NCBI GenBank assembly: GCA_900074885.1
Contig: FJUW01000049.1
Location: forward strand, 241,748-305,747
Length of the DNA: 64,000 bases
Source of the DNA: Rhynchosporium graminicola
Taxonomy: Eukaryota > Ascomycota > Leotiomycetes > Helotiales > Ploettnerulaceae
Reading direction: 5' to 3'
Of this stretch, positions 1 to 10,519 are shown one piece after another. The position numbers and the translations under genes are program-made. The stretch's first letter is position 1; each line of letters opens with the position of its first letter. The notes under the pieces are model-generated. The model saw only the letters and a program-made list of their open reading frames with translations, was not told the origin of the DNA and did not search any database.

Positions 1-535
1 CCTCTTCTACGCTATCCGCCCCATCTTCATCTACGCCGTCCCCTTCACTTCCATCCACTTCATAAACATCTTCATTCAACTTGCATTCGACACCATTCTC
101 TGCCAAACATGCTCCGCAAACTCAGTCTACTACCTCGTCCTCTCTTCCTTCCTCGCCGGCTCTCTCCACCCCTGCGCTGGGCACTTCATAGCCGAGCACT
201 ACGTTTTCAACCCCGGCAAGTTGCCTGCGGGAGCCAAAGACCCCTTGACGGGCACGGAAGTTCCAGAGACCTTTTCCTACTACGGGGGCCTGAACTGGTT
301 AACGTATAACGTAGGATTGCATAACGAACATCATGATTTCCCGGCTGTGCCGTGGAGCAGGTTACATGAGTTGAACAGGGTGGCGAATGAGTTTTATAAA
401 GACTTGCCAAGGTGTGAGAGTTGGGTGGGCACAATTTGGACGTTTATTGGAGATAGGAACGTGGGTATGAGGTGTAGAGTTAAGAGGAAGGAGGGGGGAC
501 GAAAGGTCGGGAGTGCTGAGATCCAGACCTGGTAG
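1..535 (+). CDS. Sphingolipid delta-4 desaturase (dihydroceramide desaturase), 3' part
   Basis: This is the C-terminal ~177 residues of a membrane fatty-acyl desaturase that puts the delta-4 double bond into dihydroceramide at the ER. The frame is open from base 2 to the TAG at 533-535. Visible motifs are the second histidine region (HPCAGHFIAEHY) and the third histidine box in NVGLHNEHHDFP, followed by the family-typical NEFYKDLP and SWV..IW.FI segments. In the family these histidines ligate the di-iron centre. The hydrophobic run near the window edge fits a late membrane segment. The N-terminus and first histidine box lie upstream of the window. The tail after VGMRCRVKR is short and basic. 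No intron is needed in this portion. The Des1/DEGS family assignment is firm; the rest of the gene cannot be judged. Confidence 0.92.
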   Translation, partial: LFYAIRPIFIYAVPFTSIHFINIFIQLAFDTILCQTCSANSVYYLVLSSFLAGSLHPCAGHFIAEHYVFNPGKLPAGAKDPLTGTEVPETFSYYGGLNWLTYNVGLHNEHHDFPAVPWSRLHELNRVANEFYKDLPRCESWVGTIWTFIGDRNVGMRCRVKRKEGGRKVGSAEIQTW

Positions 536-1356
536 CTGAAAGCCGTGCAAACTAGGCTTCAGATTTGGTGTACATGTGACATGATTTTAATGGGCGTACA
601 AACGCATGATGACGTGGCACGATATACAGGCGTTTTGACGGTGTTGAAAAGTACAGATCGATGGGCTCTGCTTCGTTCAGTCGAAACATAAAATACTAGA
701 GGGATAGACAAAAATACACGAACTACCCGATCCTTCTCTCTTCCGTACCTAGAAGAAGGCGGTTCCGGCATGAAAAGTGGCATGTAGAATTTGGTGTACG
801 ATTCTAAGCTTCTTCACGAAGGCGAGATCTTTTTTCCCTTCCTGCTCCTGGGAGAGTGGATAAAATGAGTAAACGAGAGACGTGTTGAGTTCGGGGTTTT
901 GTAGGAATTAGGAATTTGCGCATGTGGTCTCTGGTCCTCTTTTACTCCAGATAGACATTGTGTTCGTGAGTGGTTTTGGTAGTTCTGTTTGGCATGGCTG
1001 GGGAACTCTGCTTTCGAGGATCTATTCAGGGGGAATTGTCGAGGGCGGGGGGAGATGGGAGGGTGGCTGGATTCCCAAAGGCCAAAGGGGGGAAATTGGA
1101 GTGGCCTGAGAGAGTTCATCGCTGTTGATCTAGCTAGGATCTGCTGTCCTTCTTTCCTGTTCTGCCTGGGTTGCGGTAGAGATTATGGACCTTGTGAGTT
1201 CGTGGAAGTGAGCAAGGAGGTTTTCCCTATTCCCAATGTTGACCTTTGAGTCGAAGTCGAGAGGGTTATCTCTTTTAGGTATGTAGCTAGCTATTTTGGG
1301 AAAATTTATACTTTACATTCCGAGTGTATAACAGGGAAATATACTATGCCTTCCCG

Positions 1357-1457
1357 GCCCCCCCCCCCCNCCACCCCCCCTGGTTTAAACGTTAAATCCT
1401 TCGCCCTTAGTACAGCTGAATTTTTAACGTTTAAACCAGGGAGGGAGGGGGGAGGGG
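1357..1457. repeat. Foldback (inverted repeat) with C-tract and G-tract arms
   Basis: The 16-nt arm TGGTTTAAACGTTAAA (1381-1396) returns as its exact reverse complement at 1423-1438, separated by a 26-nt loop. Outside the perfect arms the symmetry goes on as a C-rich run on the left (1357-1380, with an N at 1370) and a G-rich run on the right (1439-1457). The strand could form a long hairpin, and the G runs could form a quadruplex. No target-site duplication or transposon terminus is evident, so whether it is a foldback/MITE-like remnant is open. Confidence 0.7.
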
Positions 1458-2710
1458 CCAGCAGCGATGCTTGCACTCGCACTGACGTGGTACCGACGAC
1501 GACGACATGCTTTGTGATCAGTGTTCTTCCCCATGACAGGGGAAATTTATGGATTTATATATCTAGCTTGATGTCATGGGACGGAGGATGTGCAGATTAG
1601 GTTTCGGTTTTTTAAGGTAGGAATCTGTGGAGAGAGAGAGAATGCTGTGGAGACATAGAAAGTTCGTGTTGGGAATTGATAGAGTCTGCAGAGTTTGCAT
1701 GGGCAGGGGGATGGTAATCGGCTCTGGATGATGGATGTCATGTATCAGGAGGTATAAATTGCATTCCTCTCGAACCTTGGGTGGAGTAGAGCTCAAAACT
1801 GAATCGCGACTTCTTACCAAGTGCAATGGTGGTGAACTTAGACTGGCCGATGACTCTGTGAAATACTCTCCCCCAATGCGTTATCATCTGCTTGGAGGAA
1901 CTGATTTTGTGGATTTAAGGTGCGCATCATTATTGGTATTTTATTAAGCGCGAGTTTTGCGTTGATGACAATGATTCTACTTATTATCAGGTATCCTCTC
2001 GCTGTCGTTATTTTAGGCTTTTTATTGCTGTAACTTTCCTTCGTTCTAATTATAGAAGGGATGATGGAGAGCGAGGAGTGCCTTGCCTACAGGACACGTT
2101 AAGTTTCGGTCTCTTACTACGGGTGATGTGAATTACGAATTCTCATTGATCCACAAGGTAGATAGATGGACAAGCTGGAGCACTGGCAACCTCGATTTTC
2201 AAGAATTTGTCCTTTGCCAACTTGTGCGCATACAATATATTACATGGATGCATAAACTATAGGTTGTTTATATACATAGCTGATAAGGTAGCTTCAATTG
2301 CTACATGAGATTGGTTCCTTGAATATGAAGAAAATATTATGGGGATTGGGATTAAAAAGGTCTACTGAGAGATCTTAGTGACAAACTAGAAAGTTTGAGA
2401 CCTAAATTGGAGCATTTGCGCTGAATAGTGGGCTTAGAAAAGTTATTCATTTCGATATAGCCTTGCGTTAATCTTGACATACGAGGCATGCGTAGTGAGG
2501 TACTGGGAGTGTAAAGCTTCGTTAAGCATGATAATGAAGCTATATAACAGGAAACAATCGACCAAGGTCAACAAGAGAAACTGTTGGCTTAGGAGGAAAT
2601 TATTGACCTTATTATGGTATGTAGAAGTTTCGATAAACGCGGTAACGTGGCTTAAGGATCAAGTTTGAGCAGTAAGGCGAGTATTATATAAATGTGTGGT
2701 GAGGTCTTCC

Positions 2711-2758
2711 TATCACGGGACAGGACATATCACGGGACAGGGACAGACACTTAGTGTC
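2711..2758. repeat. Two-copy ~17-nt tandem repeat followed by a small hairpin
   Basis: TATCACGGGACAGG occurs at 2711 and again at 2728. It is followed by an imperfect palindrome, AGACACT/AGTGTCT, around 2744-2758. No function is visible. Confidence 0.5.
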
Positions 2759-3649
2759 TATTAGTCATTACTACTTAGATAGCTCCTCGCACCATAGCAT
2801 TTAGAAGAATCAAGACTTTTACCACATATACATCTCGGACGCCCCCTAACACTTCCTGTAGCACGTACCGAAAAGAAGCTGGCTAAGTTTTGGGAGATTG
2901 GGTAGCGGCTTAATTGTTGTCATGCTCTCTTTCTTGTCGATCGCGATTCTCTTTGAGAGACGCTTCCCTAATATCATTTGGGGAGCGACTTTGAATAAGA
3001 ACTGTTGATGCTCCTTCGTCATTGATTCAATACATCTCACTGGAGCTTAATTTCATAAGAAGGTTCACGAACTTTCGAGCATTTGGGACTGTTTCAGGCG
3101 ATATGGACGTAGATCATGATCCTTTTATCCTGTCTTTTCCATGGGTCTGGTTTATCTAAATGCCTTTTGTCATGGTTTTAAAGAGTCGATAACCCAATTG
3201 TGTCTCGTAAAACCACAGGAGCTGGTGTTTTCTGTGAACTTCATTGTTCAATCTCTTCTCTAAGCAGAATAGGTGAGATTTTGAATGAGCGTATTGATGA
3301 TATTTCGTCGCAGTCTCGCAGATGCTATAGATATAGACTTGGGGTAAAGAACACGAGTATAAATCTTCTTCCTTTACCTGGCAATCTAGGATCAATATTA
3401 TCTCATATAGAATCCGGCGATAATCCTCCGCTGGATCGACGCTTGAGTTAGGAAACTAGAGATTTAATAACTAACTGATAACCAGAATACTAATTGAGTT
3501 TACTTATAGTTATAATTAAAAGATCTCATTCACACTCCAAAAGTGAGCTAAAGCTAAGCCTATCAAAAATATCGACAACTCGTTGTTGTATCTAATTTCG
3601 CTGTCAATTACTTTTGATTTTAGCATCCGACGTTCCAATCCCTATAACT

Positions 3650-3654
3650 AGCGC
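3650..3654. repeat. Target-site duplication, left copy (AGCGC)
   Basis: AGCGC sits directly before the 5' LTR and is repeated directly after the 3' LTR at 10515-10519. A 5-bp duplication is normal for Ty3/Gypsy integration and fixes both element ends. Confidence 0.9.
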
Positions 3655-3870
3655 TATCACGACCTGTGCGTGAGGAGCCTCAGGTCTCCAGGCACGATGG
3701 GATAAGCGAGCCTTGGCAACCGCGGCAGATTAGTCAGCATAGCCCTATAGCTATACCTCAAGGAAGGAGTCGAGAGTAGAACCTCTCCTCCTTATCTTTT
3801 CTTCTCTTTACTACGCGCACCCTTAAGGGCGAATATAAGCTATTATCACCTCCTATACCCTACCGTAATA
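3655..3870 (+). repeat. 5' LTR of the Gypsy element (216 bp)
   Basis: It begins TATCACGACC and ends CCGTAATA. The canonical TG...CA ends are altered to TA...TA, as RIP would do. Its outer ~110 bp keep CA/TG at sites where the 3' LTR has TA, while its inner ~55 bp carry TA where the 3' LTR keeps CA/TG. Confidence 0.93.
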
Positions 3871-3899
3871 TAAGAAAAGATTAATTACCTCGCTAGGAA

Positions 3900-5950
3900 G
3901 TAGTAATATCTATTTAGAAGCCTTAAAGCTAGTACTACTTTCTTAGTACGACTTCTACGACTTCTATCTTACTTATACTCGATAACTTCGACTATACGCG
4001 CTATCTACTTCTATACCTTATAAGTAGAGTGTTTTAGAGAAAGCTGAACTCTCTCCTTTAATTAGTATTACCTCTATAGTATAATTCTACTAAAAAACCT
4101 TATTACGATATTTTTTACGCCCTTAGCCTCGTGCTTAGCCTTACGTATCCTCGACCTTAAACCCTTCTAATATCGCGACTTCTACGAACCTCTACGACCT
4201 CTGCGAAGCTCCCTCCTACGATTCTAACTCTATATATACCGAAGTAAAATGAACTCGTAAAAGAAATCTAAAGTGAACCTAATTAGTAACCTCCTAATAC
4301 CTTAAATATATACTCTACTAAGGGACTTTAAGAATATACTTACCCTCGCGCTATATTAATCTTCACCTCCTTAAATAGGTTACTATTAAGCTTTAGGTCC
4401 CTCTTAAGCGCGTTTTTTAGCTATAGTAAGCTCTCCTATATATAACCGCGCTAAAGCACTCGAGAGCCCTCTATATTAGATAGACTCGGGTTCCCCGAAT
4501 AGAAGATAAGTAAAAGCGCGCTAGCGGAAGATACTATTAGAGATACTATTAAGAGTAATACTATTAAGGAAGAAACCGGTTCAGGGTCTATTAATAACGA
4601 CTTCGAGGAAGCGGATAAGGAACTTATACCTTAGCCCGAGTCCCTAAAACCTCTAAAGTTAACTTTAACTATCGATACTACTACTATACTCCTACCTATA
4701 TTACTATTAATCTCTCCTATCTCGGAGACTAAATCTATTACTCTTACTCTTATTACTAGAGAAAGCACTCTATTAGTTATTATAGCGGAAATACCTACTT
4801 TTAATACTACGTAGATAAAATAGATTACTAATCTAGTTACTACTAGTAAGACTACTAGAGCTAGAGATAATACTACTACTTATTAAGCTTACGCTCTTAC
4901 TATAGACCTTTAGTTACTTATTAATTACTACTTTCTAAAGATTAATTAAGCTATCGCCTTTATCGACGCTTATAAGATTCGTTACCTCCGCCTTATCTTT
5001 ACTAACTATAAGGGTGAGATCGAGTACAACGCTTAGAAGATAGATATAAAGATCTTTATCGAAGAGTTCTCTAGTAATTTCCGTACTAGCGCTATCTAAA
5101 TTAAAGCTTATTTTAAGAGTACTAGAGGCGAGGCTAAGACTATTATTCTTTAGTATATAGATAATACCGAATTTAAAGATACCGCTAACGTCTTAGCCGC
5201 TCTCAACTAGCGTTTCTTTAATTATAACTATATTTAGAAAGCTAAGGCTTCTTATAAACGTCTTATTATAACTAATATTATAACTTATAACTAATTCCGA
5301 GTCTAGTTTACTAATTTTGCTACTACTAGTAAGATTCCTAAGGAATAATAGTTCGGCGACCTTTATAATAAGCTCTTCCTTACTTTAAAGTATACTATTA
5401 CTACTCGGAAGTACGAGATAAACTATAACTATACTACTCTCGACGAGTTCCTCGCTATTAGTAATTATAAGTTCAGAAATATTACTACTAAGTAGAACCT
5501 TAATAAGAAAGCTACTATTACTATTATTCTAGTTAAAGTCCTAGGTATTCTTAAGAGAGAGACTCACTTTAGTACTAAACGTACTACTAAGAGTAGTTCC
5601 TAGATTAATAATCGTGCTAAGAATATACGATTCGCTCCTAAGACTATCTCACGAGCTAATACTTATAGTCCTGGTTCGCGAGTACCTCGTACTACTACTA
5701 CTACTAATATCTGCTATATCTATAAGAAGAATAGTTATTAGGCTCGGGATTATCCTAATACTATAAAAATCGCTAAGATAACTAGCTAGACTATAGAGGA
5801 TATTACCGCTATATATAGCGCGGAGGAGGATAATAATAATAACGCTAATATCTCCTCCCTAGTAGAGATCGATAAGCTATCGGGAAACTACTAAGCTATA
5901 GAATAGTCTTACTCTATAGCTAACGCCTCGATCTATAGAAAGACTTAAAT
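3900..5950 (+). pseudogene. Gag remnant with mutated CCHC zinc knuckle
   Basis: This is the internal region between the 5' LTR and the protease. The clearest landmark is a retroviral-type zinc knuckle at about 5709-5756, which reads CYIYKKNSY*ARDYPN. It is explained by CX2CX4HX4C after C-to-Y, G-to-S, H-to-Y and Q-to-stop changes, all G/C-to-A/T transitions. The knuckle reads with codon starts congruent to 0 modulo 3, a different frame from the downstream pol domains. That fits a separate gag frame with frameshifted pol expression in the ancestor. The gag start cannot be placed because of the mutations, so the left boundary is approximate. Confidence 0.75.
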
Positions 5951-8900
5951 ACTAATTTCCGTTCTCTTATTAAAGGAAAATAATTCCTAGTTAATATAGA
6001 ATTAGAAAGAAATAGATTATTTATTAAAATAGAAGTATATATTAATAATAGAGCAAATATCTTTAGAGCTCTATATACTTTAGTCGCTCTTAAACTTCGT
6101 GATCTCTTAAGTATTAATTTCCTTACTCTCCCGAAACCTATTATCTCTACCGGCTATAATAGAAAGGCCGGTACTACTATTACCTATATAATTCTCCTTA
6201 CTCTTACTATCGACTATTATCGAGTTAACTTTCTCTTTCTAATTACTAATTTAGAGAGTAATAATATACTAATAGGATGTAAATTCTTAGAATATTACGA
6301 ACTTAAATAAAACTTTAATTATCGCTATAAGAACTATCTAGAGTAGCTAATAGATATACTACTAGTACGCTATTATAATAAAAGACTAGAGCTACTATTA
6401 CCTCTAAGCGATAAAGTAGTAAACTAATAATATTAACTTAATTAAAAGTGATAAGATACTTTAATAGACTAAGAAGTTACTAGCGTATAAGCTTCTCGAC
6501 TAGCGCCAGTTAAGAAAGCGAAAGAAAGTCGCCTATTAGCGTTTATAAGAGAATAGAAGTATAGCATATAAGCTATAAATAAGCTATTAGCAAGTCACGA
6601 GTTAGCTAATAACCTCTTCTAGACTTATGATCCTAGTTCCCGAGAGGATAATATTACTTACGAAGTAACTAAATAGCGCCAGATCGATAAGTAAGTATAT
6701 CAAGAGGTAAGAGATTTACCTTATAAAACCGATATTAACTAGATCTCTATTACTATTATATATAACTTCTATTTGAACTAGAAACACTAAAATAAGAGTA
6801 ATAGCTCCAAGGTATTCGTTACTTTCTTAAAAGAAATCTAAGATAAAATTCAGCGTTACAAAAGTACTTAAGCAGTAGATACTATCGAGTTATACGCTCT
6901 CGACGAAAGTCTTACTACTAATAAAGCTAGGAAAGTAAAGTATTATAAGAATAATAAGATAATTAAGGAAAGACTCCTTACTAAGTAGAAGGAATTTAAA
7001 GGTCTCTTCTCTGTGAGAGCTTCTAACGATTTAGCTAAGAGATAACTAATAGTAGATTATGAGATTAAGCTTATAAGAGATAATACCTTAACTACCGAAC
7101 CACTTCGAAGGATGCCGGATAAGTACTTAGTAGAGGCTAAACGATATATTACTAAGAACCTCTATAAAAGCTTTATCATATTATCTAATGCTCCTTAGGC
7201 CGTATTAATCCTAATAGCTAAAAAAGCGGGTAGTAGGCTACGATTCTATATTAACTTTCGGAAGCTAAACGAGCTTACCTAGAAGGACTTATACCCTATT
7301 CTATTAATCGATAAGATAATAGCACGAATCTCTAAGGCGAAAATCTTCACGAAAGTCGATATTTAATAAGCGTTTCATAAAATCCGTATATTAAAAGATT
7401 CTGAAGATTTAACTACCTTTCGTACTCGATATAAGGCACATAAGTATAAGGTACTTCCCTTCGGCCTTATAAATAGGCTAGCTACCTTTTAGCGTTTTAT
7501 TAACGATATATTAATAGAGTACTTAGACGACTTCTACTTAGCGTACTTAGATAATATCTTGATTTATTCAGACTTAGAGGCAAAGTATAATATCTATATA
7601 CGAAAGATTCTCGAGATTCTACAGGCCTATAGCTTTTAAGCTAATATTAAGAAATCTAAATTCGGCGTTACTCGTATAAAGTTTCTTAGATTTATTATTA
7701 ATATTAATAGAATTAAAGTTAATCCTGAGAAGATCGAAGTTATTAAGAACTAAGAGTACGCTAATAATATACGTAGAGTATAGAGTTACTTTAGTTTTTA
7801 TAACTTCTACTAAAGGTTTATTAAAGACTATAGTAGTATTTATCGCTCTCTTATGCTACTTATAAGAAAAGATATCAAATTTCTCTTCAGCGCTAAGTAT
7901 AAAGATACTTAGGAGCGCTTTCGTCACGCCCTCTAGTTTATACTAATCCTTTATTATTACGACCTATTTAAGTAAACTAGACTTGAAACTAACTCTTCTA
8001 ATAAAGTAGTAGCTAGCGTTCTCTCGTAACTTTAAGAAGATAAGATATTCTATCCGGTCGGTTTCTTCTCTAAAATAATAATCGATACGGAGCTAAATTA
8101 CCTGATCTACGATAAGGAGCTCCTTACTATCTTTCGCTCCTTCTAGTAATATAAGCCTAAGCTACTTAGAGCATAGAAAACTATTTACGTTTATACTAAT
8201 TACTATACCTTAGAGTATTTCATAATAACTAAGGATCTTAACGTATAGTAAGCGAGATAAGCTGAATTCTTTATCTAATTCCACTTTAAGATTATATACC
8301 GAATAGGAGTTATAAATACTCTAGCTAATACGCTATTATAACGAGATCAGGACCTATTGCTACTAGAAGCTAAGAAGCGTATACTTCGGAACTAATAGCT
8401 AATCCCAAATAATAAAATCAGCTCGGAAGTACTCTAGGAACTCGGCTAGTTCTCTTAAATAGCTAAATTCGACTGTATTAAAGAAGTCTATAGCTTACTA
8501 TTAGATTAGCTAGTCGAGATCTCTCCTATCGCTACTCCTAAGACTATTTCATAAGAGGAAACCTATAATCCTAGTTTACTAGTCGACTTACTTATAGAGG
8601 AAGAGTTTCTCGTAGGAGAAGCCCTTAACGCTACCTCTATAGTTACTTACGATATCGAAAACTATAATATTATTAACCGAGTCTTCTTAGTAAATAAGAA
8701 GTCGCTAGAATTAGAGTTACTCTATAATAAGGCGAAATACGACTATTTCGACTACTAACTATTAAATAGTAAACTATTCTATAAAGGATAATTAGAAGTC
8801 CCTACTGAACCTCTTAAGCTACGAATAGTACTAATTTATTATATTTACGCTTAACCTCAAGTCGTATACGCAAGTAACTCGAAGGTTAAGCTACTTCTTA

Positions 8901-10250
8901 GACGAAGCTATTATTAGAAGAGTATAACTATAGATACTACTAAGTATATCGCAAATTATAATTATATTTATATAAAGGCGAAAAGAGATAAGACTCCGGG
9001 TTTTCTCTACTTCTTACTTATTTCTGCACGCCCTTACTAATACCTAACTATAGATTTCACTAAGTTATTACTAGATAAGAGAGGTTACGATATAGCTTTC
9101 GTAATAATAAATAGACTATCTAAGAAACCGGTATTAATTCCTTACTATAAGACGATTATAGTACGATAAATAGCTAAGCTATTCGCTATCTATTAGAGTT
9201 AATACTTTAGTATACTAGATTCTATAGTCTTAGATTAGGGACTATAGTTTATTTCTAGTTTCTAGAATAAGTACTATCGAATCCTTAGTATAAAGGTTAA
9301 GCTTACTACTACTTATAACCTAAACGTCGATAGTTAAATAGAGGTTATAAACTAGTATATTAAGTAGAGATTACGTTTATTCTACTTATATTACTAAAAT
9401 AATTAGAGCTTACTTCTACTAGTTATAGATATCGTATAGCTTACGCTTCCTTATAAGTCTCTTAGTACTATATCGCTGTTTCAGCTATTAAATAGTTACG
9501 AAGTAAGAACCTCTTAGGACCTGAATAACTCTTTACTACTAGCTACTACTATAGAGGCTCTTAATTATAAGGATACGCTACGTATAGTAACTCGGATACT
9601 AGACGCTATCGAATTCGCTAAATCCTCGCTTAAAAGTTAATAAGATAAAATAGAGCGGCTAGCTAATTATAATTGCCGCGAGATAGATTAGGAGGTTAGA
9701 GATTTAGTTCTTATTTCTATAGCGAATTAGAAGATAGATAGACTTTCGCGGAAGCTCTCTAATAAGTAATATAGACTAGTAGAAGTACTAGAAAAAGTAA
9801 GGGAGAGTTAGAAACTTAAGTTACTAAAGAAGTAGTAAATCTACCCTATTTTCTACTTATATTCGCTACGTAAATATACCGAAAACCTGCTACTAGGATA
9901 GGTACGATAAGCACTAGTACTAATCTAACTATTACTAGAGTAAGACGAATAGGAGATTAAAGCTATCTTAGGTTCTAGGGTCTCTCGCGGTACTTTATAG
10001 TACTAAATCAAGTAGACCGGAGCTAACGATAACCTCGAATAGTACCTCTGCTCAGACGCTATAATAGCTCCTTACCTACTTAAGCGTTTCTATCTACGGT
10101 ATCCGATTACGAAAGGCTCCCTAAGATTTCTCCTAAAATAGCTAGAAGCGTATAATAATAGTATTAATAACTATAGCGAGTTAGAGGACGATAAGCTTAT
10201 AATAGCTACTGCTCGTACGTAATTCTTCAAGAGAGGTAGCGAGAAGTAGC
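5951..10250 (+). pseudogene. Pol remnant: protease, reverse transcriptase, RNase H, integrase, chromodomain
   Basis: Recognisable pieces, all in one frame with stops between them: a protease-like segment from about 5951 to 6300; reverse transcriptase at about 7100-7800, with a YPIPLID-like segment and YLDNILIYS at 7544-7570 (the catalytic YLDD with D changed to N); RNase H from about 7982 (LETNSSNKVVASVLS); an integrase core segment from about 9053 (DFTKLLLDKRGYDIAFV, then NRLSKKPVLIP); and a chromodomain from about 10001 (Y*IK*TG, then DNLE*YL). TAG and TAA codons stand where W, Q or R are expected. No functional product is possible. Confidence 0.88.
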
Positions 10251-10282
10251 GGTTTTTTCGCGCTTCGGGGTCGAAGCGTTAT

Positions 10283-10295
10283 AGGAAGGGGGGGG
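10283..10295 (+). other. Polypurine tract of the retrotransposon
   Basis: A purine run, AGGAAGGGGGGGG, lies 3 nt before the 3' LTR, the expected place for the plus-strand priming site. Confidence 0.75.
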
Positions 10296-10298
10296 TAA

Positions 10299-10514
10299 TA
10301 TCACGACCTATACGTGAGGAGCCTCAGGCCTCTAGGTACGACGGGATAAGCGAGCCTTAGTAACCGCGGCAGATTAGTTAGTATAGCCCTATAGCTATAC
10401 CTCAAGGAAGGAGTCGAGAGTAGAACCTCTCCTCCTTATCTTTTCTTCTCTTTACCACGCGCACCCTTAAGGGCGAATACAAGCTGTTGTCACCCCCTGT
10501 GCCCTGCCGTAACA
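10299..10514 (+). repeat. 3' LTR of the Gypsy element (216 bp)
   Basis: It runs from TATCACGACC to CCGTAACA and aligns base for base, without gaps, to the 5' LTR. Its inner (left) part is RIP-mutated. Its outer (right) ~55 bp retain CA and TG and end with the canonical CA. Confidence 0.93.
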
Positions 10515-10519
10515 AGCGC
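10515..10519. repeat. Target-site duplication, right copy (AGCGC)
   Basis: It is identical to 3650-3654 and immediately follows the CA end of the 3' LTR. Confidence 0.9.

Larger units (their letters stand above)
536..3649. other. Intergenic, gene-poor
   Basis: No ORF here has recognisable homology or a plausible exon chain; the open frames are short and low in conservation signals. The stretch contains a C/G-tract hairpin with an ambiguous base (1357-1457) and a small tandem repeat plus hairpin (2711-2758). The first ~100 nt are presumably the 3' UTR of the desaturase. Confidence 0.6.
3655..10514 (+). mobile_element. RIP-mutated Ty3/Gypsy LTR retrotransposon (chromovirus type)
   Basis: This is a 6860-bp element bounded by two 216-bp LTRs and an AGCGC duplication. 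The order of recognisable remnants is gag zinc knuckle, protease region, reverse transcriptase, RNase H, integrase and chromodomain, which is the Ty3/Gypsy chromovirus order. The interior has almost no CA or TG dinucleotides and is saturated with TA, the expected result of fungal RIP (CpA to TpA on either strand). Stop codons occur throughout, so it is non-autonomous and inert. The protease-to-chromodomain domains nevertheless all stay in one reading frame (codon starts congruent to 2 modulo 3), so decay was by substitution rather than by indels. No primer-binding site could be assigned after the 5' LTR. Confidence 0.95.
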
